This document shows, in pieces, positions 1 through 6,935 of a stretch of DNA of 7,384 bases. Under the pieces are notes generated by a model. The model saw only the letters and a list, made by a program, of their open reading frames with translations, was not told where the DNA came from and searched no databases. Source of the stretch: Sphingopyxis sp. (lineage in GTDB: Bacteria > Pseudomonadota > Alphaproteobacteria > Sphingomonadales > Sphingomonadaceae); the NCBI GenBank assembly GCA_012035435.1, contig JAAUPH010000115.1:1-7384 (forward strand), read 5' to 3'. A program made the translations under genes and the position numbers. Position 1 is the first letter of the stretch, and every line of letters starts with the position of its first letter.

Positions 1-361
1 CCGATGTGCGGAGCGGCGAACGGTCTGCGGCGGAACGTATCCCGTGTGCCAGTGATACTGATGCCGCGAGTGCAGAATGTGACCGAGGTCCGGCAGAACG
101 TGCGAGCGGATCAGCGTGCCGCGATCCAGGATCTTGGCGATGCTCTCCAACCCCTGCGTGATCTTGATGTTGTCCACGACCGTGTCGATGGCCGGGAACG
201 TGCTGAGCACTTCGTCGGGCTTCCATGCCCTTGGTGAACGGCGTGTGCTTTTTCGGGTCGAAGGTCTCGGTGTGGGCCATTCCGCCGCCCATCCACAAGA
301 CAATCACCGCATCCGCAGTCGCCTTCGGGGCGGGCTGCGCGGCCCAGAGCGGGCGGGCATA
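1..361 (-). pseudogene. DUF1501 family protein, partial, frameshifted
   Basis: Continuing in the same minus frame from the hydrolase part, residues 158-204 read ARPLWAAQPAPKATADA, then VIVLWMGGGMAHTETFDPKK and TPFTKGMEA. This is the start of the DUF1501 domain (alkaline-phosphatase-like fold, usually Tat-exported, function not established). ARPLWAAQPAP looks like the end of such a signal peptide. After Ala204 the frame is lost at the GGG run 217-219 (plus strand). Dropping one base restores DEVLSTFPAIDTVVDNIK, then TQGLESIAKILDRGTLIRS, DLGHILHSRHQYHWHTGY and VPPQTV, typical of the family. Near base 18 another one-base excess must be removed to read AAPHIG. The domain leaves the window at base 1, so most of the protein is not visible. 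Without the shifts the chimeric reading frame would stay open to the edge but encode nonsense. Confidence 0.7.
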
Positions 362-829
362 GCCCGCCGCCAGCGCGGCACCGGCCTTGTCGGTATCACT
401 GTCCGACACATAAGTGCCGCCGTTCTCGATCCCTGGCCGCAACTCGCTGGCGAACCAGCCGGAATTGTTGACGTTCAGGATGATCGCCGAGGTGTCAGTC
501 GCTATTTCCGGCACAAAGACCACCAGTCGCTGATAGGCGAAGAGGTCCGCAAGGGTCTGCGTTTCGGCGGCATTGGCCGTTCCACCGGGCCCCATGGCAC
601 GGGCGGGCTGTTCGGCGGCCATGGCAACCGGGCGGCCGGCATAAACAGCGTCATAGCGGCGCAAGGTCAGGGGCTGGCCGTCCAGCGTTACCAAGACGGT
701 GGTGAACCCCGCCGGATCAAGCTTCAGCGCCGCATCGAACGCCCCTTCGGCCGTGGCCGATCCTGCCGTCAAGGCCAGTGCAGTCATCACTAACCCCAGA
801 AACGCGGCTTGTCCTGACACTGTTCGCAT
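362..829 (-). pseudogene. Secreted alpha/beta-hydrolase (tannase-like), N-terminal part only
   Basis: The minus frame opens with ATG at 829, preceded by an AAGGG motif about nine bases upstream. Residues 1-27 form a signal peptide (positive N-end, hydrophobic stretch, small-residue end GSATA), so the product should be exported. Residues 28-157 resemble the N-terminal half of subtype-B tannase / feruloyl-esterase-like hydrolases: a strand ending LVVFVPE, then the segment VNNSGWFAS, and then a GGTYVSDSDTDKAGAALAAGY region. In that family an oxyanion region and a GxSxGG nucleophile motif follow; here they are absent, because the frame runs straight into DUF1501 sequence after Tyr157. The part seen therefore lacks the catalytic serine and should be inactive as a hydrolase. 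It sits 76 bases downstream of the galB-like gene on the same strand, so co-transcription is likely. Family recognition is from memory of motifs and is moderate. Confidence 0.5.
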
Positions 830-905
830 CCGTTATATCCCTTGCTGTCACTTTCGCGCCCGGTCCGCCAGCCCCCTGAATGCGCGAGGCCGGCAATTCC
901 GCCGC

Positions 906-1646
906 TTACAGACTGTCCACGGTGCGCGGAAATACTGACTGGAAACCTTCCGCGTATTTCGAGGCCCGTCCGCCCGACTGTCCGCCTGAATTGCGCTGGA
1001 AATGGTTGGCGCGGTTTTGCGCGACGCGTGTGTAGAAATCCCACAGATGTTCCTGCCCCTCCATGCACTCGATAGCGGCGCGCTTTTTGTCCCAGACTGG
1101 GGTGATGTCGAGGAAGGTGTCAGGCTTCCAGCCCATCTGTTCAGTTTGGTGCGGTTCGAACAGATACAACTGCGGCGCGCCAAGGATCTTTTGGCCTGGA
1201 TTGTGGCCCCAGGCTTGCGCTGTGGACCGGCATTCCAGAGTGACCTGCGTCGTATACATGTGGTCACTGTTATAGGGGTCATACTGGCTGTGGCTCAGCA
1301 TGAAGTCGGGCTGAACCGCGCGCATCACATCGACAAGGCGGTTCTTGTCGTCGCGCGACATCTCCAGCGGGTAATCGCCCAGATCGAAGGTGATCAGGTC
1401 GTGCACACCAAGCGCCTTCGCGGCGCGTTCGGCTTCGGCCCGGCGGGCATCCTTTACCTTTTGCAGGGTCATGCCCGGCTGCTTCCAGAGCTTCGCACTT
1501 TCGCCGCGCTCTCCGAAGGATAGACAGACCACAGTTACATTCACTCCCTGCTGCCCATGCAGCGCAATCGCGCCGCCACACCGCCAAACGAAATCTGCGG
1601 CATGGGCCGATATGACAAGGGCCCTGCGCCCTGGTGTGCCAGTCAT
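906..1646 (-). CDS. galB: GalB-like 4-oxalomesaconate hydratase (PIG-L/LmbE fold)
   Basis: The protein of 246 residues belongs to the PIG-L/LmbE superfamily and closely resembles GalB, the zinc-dependent hydratase that adds water to 4-oxalomesaconate (4-carboxy-2-hydroxymuconate) to give 4-carboxy-4-hydroxy-2-oxoadipate in gallate and protocatechuate 4,5-cleavage catabolism. Visible signatures are SAHAADFVWRCGG (13-25, replacing the AHPDDE of deacetylases), CLSFGERGESAKLW (41-54), GDYPLE (90-95), DPYNSDH (123-129), a LFEPHQTEQMGW segment, and the C-terminal CMEGQEHLWDFYTRVA. His15, Asp18 and His129 are the likely metal ligands. I chose the ATG at 1646 because AGGAG lies eight bases upstream; an earlier in-frame TTG at 1703 would add 19 residues absent from GalB. 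It is cytoplasmic, intact, and the first gene of the leftward unit. The ring-cleavage dioxygenase and the CHA aldolase are not in the window. Confidence 0.85.
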   Translation of the reverse strand: MTGTPGRRALVISAHAADFVWRCGGAIALHGQQGVNVTVVCLSFGERGESAKLWKQPGMTLQKVKDARRAEAERAAKALGVHDLITFDLGDYPLEMSRDDKNRLVDVMRAVQPDFMLSHSQYDPYNSDHMYTTQVTLECRSTAQAWGHNPGQKILGAPQLYLFEPHQTEQMGWKPDTFLDITPVWDKKRAAIECMEGQEHLWDFYTRVAQNRANHFQRNSGGQSGGRASKYAEGFQSVFPRTVDSL

Positions 1647-1797
1647 GACAAATACTCCTGAGAACCACGTGCTAGCTGTCGCGCAGGAGCCGACCAAGGC
1701 CAATTCAAAAGCGGCGCACCGATCATAAGATCAGGCTATTTGCTATGGAAACCTAGGTGCTGATGACCGATACTCCGCGCACGACGGGAGGCATAAC
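1647..1797. promoter_or_regulatory. Divergent promoter region between galB-like and dehydrogenase genes
   Basis: These 151 bases separate two oppositely oriented start codons and must hold the promoters of both units. A candidate LysR-type site is ATAAGATCAGGCTAT at 1725-1739, with ATA/TAT arms that contain a T-N11-A core (TAAGATCAGGCTA). A CACGTG palindrome lies at 1666-1671. The plus-strand gene has GGGAGG at 1786-1791. I see no convincing -35/-10 pair. A LysR gene in the plus-strand unit makes control from here plausible; this is inference. Confidence 0.45.
1655..1659 (-). promoter_or_regulatory. Ribosome binding site of the galB-like gene
   Basis: AGGAG on the minus strand, eight bases before the ATG at 1646. 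It decides the start against the upstream TTG at 1703, which has no comparable motif. Confidence 0.6.
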
Positions 1798-2670
1798 ATG
1801 GTGGAGACGTTTCAAAGCGAGATCGCTCTTGTTGGCTTCGGCGAAGCGGGTCAGGCTTTTGCAAGCGGTTGGCAACAAGACACCAAACGTCACATTATAT
1901 CTTTCGATCTCAGGGCCAACACGCCAGCCCTTGAAGGGGCCGCGTCGCAGATTGGTGTAGACCTATTGCAAGACGCTTCTTCGGCAGTCTCCCAAGCTGA
2001 CGCTGTCTTCTGTTTGGTAACCGCCGACCGAGCCTTGGTCGCAGCGCAAAGCGCCGCACAGCACCTGAAAAGAGGGGCGCTATGGATTGACGGCAACTCC
2101 TGTTCTCCCGCCACTAAGCGGCGGGCCGCCGACGTCATTGCTGCCGCGGGCGGGCGCTATGTCGATCTTGCGATCATGGCACCCGTTCATCCACACAGGC
2201 ACCGCACACCAGCGCTCTTGGCCGGGCCCCACGCCGCCCGTGCAATGATAGAACTGGCCACATTGAATATGAATTGGCGATTTGCGGGACCCAACCTGGG
2301 AGATGCCTCTTTTATCAAGATGCTTCGCTCGGTGATGATCAAAGGGTTCGAGGCGCTGACCGCTGAGTGTCTGCTCGCAGCAAGAAGGGCAGGGGTCGAA
2401 GACCAGGTTTTCACTTCGCTTCAGGCCTCAGATCCAGGCTGGGACTGGCGCGAACGAGGCGCATACAATCTGGAACGAATGATGCTTCACGGCGACAGAC
2501 GAGCGGCGGAAATGCGCGAGGTGGCGGCAACTCTGCGGGACCTTGGCTTGCCCAATCGAATGGCATTGGCGACAGCGTTGTGGCAGAGTCAAATCGCCGA
2601 CCTGAATCTTTCTGGTGGTACGGCCGACTTTGCCGATCGAGCTGACCGCATCTTGGACAAGATGCCATGA
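1798..2670 (+). CDS. NAD(P)-binding 6-phosphogluconate/beta-hydroxyacid dehydrogenase-like protein, DUF1932 C-terminus
   Basis: This intact protein of 290 residues starts with a Rossmann fold (ALVGFGEAGQAFA, about residues 10-22) of the 6-phosphogluconate / beta-hydroxyacid dehydrogenase family. The substrate-binding signature of that family is seen as DGNSCSP (98-104), and Lys174 in GDASFIKMLRSVMIKG is the likely catalytic lysine. The helical C-terminal part (about 190-262), with DWRERGAYNLERMM, is like DUF1932. It should act in the cytosol as a dehydrogenase or oxidative decarboxylase on a hydroxy acid; the substrate is not known. ATG at 1798 is supported by GGGAGG seven bases upstream. Its stop overlaps the LysR start (ATGA), so the two are coupled. 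Divergence from the galB-like gene suggests an aromatic-acid or tricarboxylate intermediate, but CHMS dehydrogenase (LigC) is of a different family, so I do not assign that role. Confidence 0.8.
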   Translation: MVETFQSEIALVGFGEAGQAFASGWQQDTKRHIISFDLRANTPALEGAASQIGVDLLQDASSAVSQADAVFCLVTADRALVAAQSAAQHLKRGALWIDGNSCSPATKRRAADVIAAAGGRYVDLAIMAPVHPHRHRTPALLAGPHAARAMIELATLNMNWRFAGPNLGDASFIKMLRSVMIKGFEALTAECLLAARRAGVEDQVFTSLQASDPGWDWRERGAYNLERMMLHGDRRAAEMREVAATLRDLGLPNRMALATALWQSQIADLNLSGGTADFADRADRILDKMP

Positions 2671-3849
2671 AGTCCAACTTGCGTCACCTTAGGGTTTTTT
2701 CTACCGTGGTCGAAACGGGGTCAATCACGCGTGCTGCCGAACGCGCTAGGGTTTCCCAACCGGCGGTAACCCAAGCCGTTGCAAAATTGGAAAACAATCT
2801 GGGTCAGACTCTGTTGCTGCGAACGGCACAGTCGGTATTCGCAAATCGGGCCGGCAAGATGCTGGCCGAACGGATTGCCCGGGCATTTGCGCTGCTTGAT
2901 CCGGCATTGGTCGAACTGTCACCCCGGCTTGTGCTAACCGCGACTTCAGCTCAGTTGCAAGCCTTGATAGCCACCCGCGAGGCCGAGAGTTACACCCTTG
3001 CCGCCCGTCGGGATGGGGCTGGCCCAGCCGACGGTTCACCGCGCAGTGAGCCAATTGGAACAGGAAGCTGGGCGCCCCCTTTTCGAGCGAGTGGCGCACG
3101 GCATGATTGCCACACGGCCTGCGCAAATTCTGGCACAGGCTGCCAGGCTGGCTTTTGCTGAACTTGCTCAAGCCGAGGCTGACATCGCTGAACTCGCCGG
3201 CCGCGAAGTCGGGCGAATTGTGATCGGCGCGATGCCTCTGTCGCGCTCATACCTGCTGCCGCGGTCGATTGCCGCGTTCCGCCGAAAGCGGGCCACACTG
3301 CCGATCAAGGCGCTGGATGGTCCTTATGACGATCTATTGGCAGGTCTGCGGCGGGGCGAAGTGGATTTCCTAATCGGTGCCCTGCGCGATCCGGCCCCTG
3401 TTGGAAACCTTGTTCAGGAGAGCCTGTTCGATGACGGCCTATTGTTTGTTGCGCGCATGGATCACCCGATCCTCTCTGCACCGCAAACAAGGCTTGCCGA
3501 TCTCTTCGACTATCCGATTGTAGTGGCGACCGAAGGCACACCCACGCGCCGCGCCTTTGACGCGCTTTCGGCGATGCATGGGCCGCCGCCCTCGCTGGTC
3601 GAAACTGGTTCAATGATCCTGATGCGGGAACTGTTGCGCCTGTCTGATCATCTGGGATGCATTTCGCAGTTGCAGGTCGAAGCCGAAATCGGACTTGGCG
3701 CTTTAGCGCCTGTGCAGGTGGACCTCGCCGCTACACGCCGCGCCATCGGGTTGACCTTCAGGGCGGACTGGCTCCCCACCCGGGCGCAAGCCGATTTTCT
3801 GACAAAGTTGCGCGCCACTGCGGCTGCCGTCAATCTTGGCAATTGCTGA
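2667..3849 (+). pseudogene. LysR-type regulator with two tandem HTH domains, one apparent frameshift
   Basis: The first 115 residues are in one frame: a LysR winged helix-turn-helix (RHLRVFSTVVETGSITRAAE, then recognition helix SQPAVTQAVAKLE, residues 6-65) and a linker with the start of a second HTH (ATSAQLQALIATREAESYTL). One surplus base in the GGG run 3010-3012 shifts the frame. Dropping it gives LAARRMGLAQPTVHRAVSQLE, completing HTH2 (about 93-155), followed by the effector domain from GRIVIGAMPLSRSYLLPRSI (about 182) to residue 393. Inside it LLAGLRRGEVDFLIGALRDP and SDHLGCISQLQ are typical of the GbpR-like LysR subgroup. The restored length of 393 exceeds the usual 300 because of the extra HTH. 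It probably senses a pathway intermediate and acts on the divergent promoter and perhaps the TRAP operon. As written, the protein would end at 3161. I cannot tell true inactivation from a sequencing slip. Confidence 0.8.
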
Positions 3850-4138
3850 CATAAAGGCAAATCAATAACCCGATCTGGGTCAATCGCCGTGTGAATGGCC
3901 CGGTCGCGTTCGTCAAAAATAGCCAGAACTTATCGAGTTTGGGCTTCTTCTGAATGGCGTAGATCAAGCGAAGACCTAACAAGCGAGATGGCTCGGGAAT
4001 GGAGGCTCGGCCATTCCAGAAGCATGACCGGACCGAACGTTACAATCGCTAGGCGCGTCGACGATCTCCGAAGCTTCTGAGTTCCGATCAACCGCTGGCG
4101 CGGTAGGACCTGCGTCGAGTTCCGAAGGAGGAGGTATA
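3850..4138. promoter_or_regulatory. Intergenic control region ahead of the TRAP operon, with GAATGG repeats
   Basis: These 289 bases hold no gene I can support; a 61-codon plus frame (3895-4080) has no recognisable content or ribosome site. The hexamer GAATGG occurs at 3893-3898, 3952-3957 and 3997-4002, and inverted at 4011-4016. The last two form a perfect 7-base inverted repeat, GGAATGG (3996-4002) and CCATTCC (4011-4017), with an 8-base loop. GGCTCGG is also repeated directly at 3990-3996 and 4004-4010. This is a likely operator for the TRAP genes, or less likely a leader hairpin. No clear terminator for the LysR gene is seen; ACCC-GATCT-GGGT just after its stop lacks a T run. Confidence 0.4.
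4125..4134 (+). promoter_or_regulatory. Strong ribosome binding site of dctP
   Basis: AAGGAGGAGG is a near-perfect anti-16S match, with its AAGGAGG core ending seven bases before the ATG at 4139. It fits the high expression usual for the periplasmic binding protein of TRAP systems and contrasts with the lack of such a site before dctQ. Confidence 0.7.
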
Positions 4139-5119
4139 ATGACCATTTTGAAACGCCTTGGAGGCGCTGTGATTGGGCTGGCGATGAGCGTCGCAGCCGC
4201 TCAGGCCGATGAAATGAAGTTTGCCAATTATATGGCGCCGACCCACCCCTATGTTGCCGGAGCCTTCGATCCCTTTGCTGCACAGATCGCTGAAGCAACG
4301 GGCGGGGCGGTCACCGTCAAGGTCTATAACGGCGGCGAACTGGGCGCAGGCCCCGCTGACCAATATGCGCGCGTGGTGGACGGCGTGGCGGAATTCGCCT
4401 TTGGCCTGCCGGGCTATACCGCTGCCAACTTTCCGCTGACCCTTCTGACCGAACTGCCCGGGGTCATCTCCGAGGCCGATGGCACCGCGACGATTTGGAA
4501 GAATATCGGCGTCTTTCAGCCCGAATTCGAGCGGGTTAAGCTGGTGGGCTTGTGGTCCAACGCTCAGAATGTGCTTTACACCCGTGACAAGGCGGTGCGT
4601 ACGCCGGCGGATGTGGCCGGCATGAAGATCCGCGTGCCGTCGCGCAATGCGGGTCTGGTGGTCGAAGCATGGGGTGGTTCGCCTGTGTCGATGCCGGTAT
4701 CCGAGATTTACAACGCCTTGCAGACTGGCGTGATCGACGGCGCGATGATCGACGGCACCGCTACCATGGCCTTCAAACTGGGCGAGGTCGCCAACTTCCT
4801 GACCGTCGGTATGGACACCACGATTTCCCCTTTCTTCATCATCATGAACCGCGATGCCTTTGACGCACTGCCCGCCGACCAGCAGGTTGACGTGCTGAAG
4901 GTCGGGCAGGACATCTCGGTTGTTGCAAACCAGGTTCAGTTGGCCGAAGCCGCCAAGGGCATCGCCAAGTTCGGTGAAACGACCGGCAAGGAACTGATTG
5001 CCCTGACCGCCGATGAGGCCGCAGCCTTCGACGCGCTGTCCGCTCCGGTCGTGACAACTGTCGTTGCCGAAACTGGCGGCACTGCGCAGGCCATCATTGA
5101 CGCGCTGATGGCAAAGTAG
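4139..5119 (+). CDS. dctP: TRAP transporter periplasmic solute-binding protein, DctP family
   Basis: The protein has 326 residues. Residues 1-23 form a Sec signal peptide ending AAAQA, so it is exported to the periplasm, where it binds an organic acid and delivers it to the DctQM membrane complex. The mature part shows the DctP fold: ATGGAVTVKVYNGGELGAG (53-71), the conserved GMKIRVPSR (161-169) in which Arg165 is the residue that normally bridges the substrate carboxylate, and EIYNALQTGVIDGAM around residues 190-205. Length and domain order are normal and the gene is intact. It is the first gene of a dctPQM operon. The ligand cannot be read from sequence; next to a GalB-like enzyme an aromatic acid or a di/tricarboxylate is plausible. 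It is likely made in excess over DctQM, given its strong ribosome site. Confidence 0.93.
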   Translation: MTILKRLGGAVIGLAMSVAAAQADEMKFANYMAPTHPYVAGAFDPFAAQIAEATGGAVTVKVYNGGELGAGPADQYARVVDGVAEFAFGLPGYTAANFPLTLLTELPGVISEADGTATIWKNIGVFQPEFERVKLVGLWSNAQNVLYTRDKAVRTPADVAGMKIRVPSRNAGLVVEAWGGSPVSMPVSEIYNALQTGVIDGAMIDGTATMAFKLGEVANFLTVGMDTTISPFFIIMNRDAFDALPADQQVDVLKVGQDISVVANQVQLAEAAKGIAKFGETTGKELIALTADEAAAFDALSAPVVTTVVAETGGTAQAIIDALMAK

Positions 5120-5623
5120 GTGGCGCAAGCTGCTTCGGCCCGGTCAAGACGGATTGACCGGGCCAACCTTGCTCTAGCCGCGGCGGCCGGGGCAAGCCTG
5201 TTGTTCATGGTAGCACTCATCGCGGTCGGAGTCGTGCTGCGCTTTGCCTTTGCCATGCCCATTCGTGGCATCAATGAAATCGTCCAACTGACCTCGGTCG
5301 CCGTGGTGATGTTGGCCCTGCCTTGGGCCACAGCGGAAAGCGCGCACGTTCGGGTGGATGTGCTGGACCGGGCCATTGGTCGGCTCGGGCGCTTTGCCGG
5401 CGATATCGCCTCGCGCATCCTGTCCTCATTCGTTCTGGCGCTACTGGCCTGGCGGGCTGCTCTCAAGGCGCTGGATGCACTGAAATACGGTGATGCGACC
5501 AACATGCTGTCGCTGCCGATCTGGCCCTTCTACGCGATCCTGTCAGCCGGAATGGCGCTGTGCGTCGTAGTGCTGGTGGGGCAACTTATCCTTATCCTGA
5601 AGGAAGGTCCACAAGATGAATGA
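5120..5623 (+). CDS. dctQ: TRAP transporter small permease, DctQ family
   Basis: The 167-residue protein has four hydrophobic helices (about 15-36, 47-67, 90-112 and 136-160), as expected of the small TRAP subunit that pairs with DctM in the inner membrane. Family features are VGVVLRFAF at the end of helix 1, GINEIVQLTSVAVVMLALPWA, and then ESAHVRVDVL. The start is GTG at 5120, directly against the dctP stop (TAG 5117-5119), with no clear Shine-Dalgarno sequence in the end of dctP, so it probably depends on ribosomes finishing dctP. The next in-frame ATG (5208) would remove part of helix 1 and is unlikely. It overlaps dctM by eight bases. Confidence 0.9.
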   Translation: MAQAASARSRRIDRANLALAAAAGASLLFMVALIAVGVVLRFAFAMPIRGINEIVQLTSVAVVMLALPWATAESAHVRVDVLDRAIGRLGRFAGDIASRILSSFVLALLAWRAALKALDALKYGDATNMLSLPIWPFYAILSAGMALCVVVLVGQLILILKEGPQDE

Positions 5624-6920
5624 AGTTCTTGTCGGCCTGATTGGGATCGGCGCGCTGTTTCTGCTGATGGCCTTTCGCACCCCCGTGGCCTTTGCCATGT
5701 TGCTGGTGGGCTTTTTCGGCATGTGCGTGCTGAGTGGGCTGAAATCGGCGGGCGGCGTCCTTTTTGACCGAAAGCTATGCCGCCGTTTCAGGATATTCGC
5801 TGATCGTAGTGCCGATGTTCATCCTTTTGGGCAACGTCGCTTCTGCCGCGGGATTTTCACGCGGACTTTACGACGCGGCGTTTGCTTGGGTCGGGAGGTT
5901 CCGCGGTGGCCTCGCCTCGGCATCTGTCATTGGTTGTGCTGCTTTTTCCGCTGTCTCGGGTTCGTCTGTTGCCACGGCCGTGACGATCGGCAAAGTCGCC
6001 TTGCCGGAAATGAAGCGACTGGGCTATGGCCCGGGCCTCGCTTGCGGCGCGGTGGCAGCGGGCGGCACGCTCGGATTTCTGATACCGCCCTCAACCGGCT
6101 TTGTTGTTTACGCAATCCTCACCGAGGAATCGATTGGGCGGTTGTTCATGGCGGGCATTTTGCCAGGGCTCCTGCTGACGGTGCTGTTCATCTTAACGGT
6201 TTGGATCATTTCGGTCCTTGATCCAGGAGCGGGGCGCGCGGCCCTGTTGTTCCCTTTGCCGAAAAATTCCGTTTGCTGTTGCAGGCCTTGCCGCTGGTCG
6301 CTGTGATCCTTCTGTCCATCGGCGGCATCTATGCCGGTATCTTCACGCCTGTGGAGGCGTCGGGCATCGGCGCGGCTCTGGTGATCCTGCTGGCGCTGTC
6401 ATCGGGCAAGCTGAACCTTGGCTCTTTCCGTATCGCACTGTTCGATACTGTAAAGACCTCGGCCATGCTTTACATGGTGGTCATCGGGGCAAACGTTCTG
6501 AACCCATTCCTTGCGGTGACCCATATTCCTTCAATGCTTGGTGAGGGACTGGCGGGTCTTGGCCTTGGTCCCTACGGCGTCCTGGCCGTTATTGTGGTGG
6601 CTTACGTGTTCCTGGGAATGTTTCTCGACGGTTTGTCGATGCTTGTCGTCACCATACCCATCGTATTCCCGATTATGATCCAAAACGGCTTCGATCCTAT
6701 CTGGTTCGGCGTGGTGGCGGTCATACTGGTGGAGATGGGCATGATCACACCGCCTGTCGGCATGAACGTTTTCGTCGTCAAAGGGATCGCACCTGACATC
6801 CCGATGGCTGCGATCTTTCGCGGTGTCCTGCCATTTCTAATCGCAATGATCTTATGCCTGTTATTGATTGTGGTGTTTCCGCAGATCGCGCTGTTCCTAC
6901 CCAATTCAATGTTCGGTTAG
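5616..6920 (+). pseudogene. dctM: TRAP transporter large permease, DctM family, with two compensating frameshifts
   Basis: Three frames together encode one DctM of about 434 residues, the normal length; it forms the sodium-coupled transport channel in the inner membrane. Part 1 (from ATG 5616) reads through RTPVAFAMLLVGFFGMCVLS. One surplus T in the TTTTT run 5761-5765 shifts the frame; part 2 resumes with LTESYAAVSGYSLIVVPMFI, SGSSVATAVTIGKVALPEM, GGTLGFLIPPSTG and GRLFMAGILPG. Near 6225-6255, most simply at GGGG 6231-6234, one base is missing, and part 3 continues EKFRLLLQALPLVAVILLSI, GIFTPVEASGIGA, FLGMFLDGLSMLVVTIPIVF and EMGMITPPVGMNVFVVKGIA to the stop at 6918. AGGAAGG about ten bases upstream supports the start. 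All conserved blocks are present and unmutated apart from the indels, which argues for recent loss or for sequencing error. As written, translation ends at 6221. Confidence 0.88.
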
Positions 6921-6935
6921 CGAAATGGGCTTCCT

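Noticed and set aside
116..793. Long plus-strand frame of 225 codons
   Set aside because: It is the shadow of the minus-strand hydrolase/DUF1501 frame, which has a signal peptide and clear family motifs; the plus reading has low-complexity Arg/Gly composition and no motif.
3868..3882. Possible terminator ACCC-GATCT-GGGT after the LysR stop
   Set aside because: Four-base stem with no following T run.
3850..3930. Minus-strand stretch reading FDERDRAIHTAIDPDRVIDL
   Set aside because: It looks coding-like but has a stop just upstream, no start, and continues into the shadow of the LysR gene; I cannot tie it to any family.
3895..4080. Small plus-strand frame in the intergenic region
   Set aside because: No ribosome site, no recognisable sequence, and it covers the inverted repeat; more likely regulatory DNA.
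4088..5128. Minus-strand frame of 346 codons opposite dctP
   Set aside because: It is antisense to an intact, well-recognised DctP and rich in His/Gln/Arg, as is usual for shadows of GC-rich genes.
5764..6306. Separate TTG-started gene inside dctM
   Set aside because: The sequence is the central part of DctM and continues directly from part 1 after removal of one T; it is not an independent gene.
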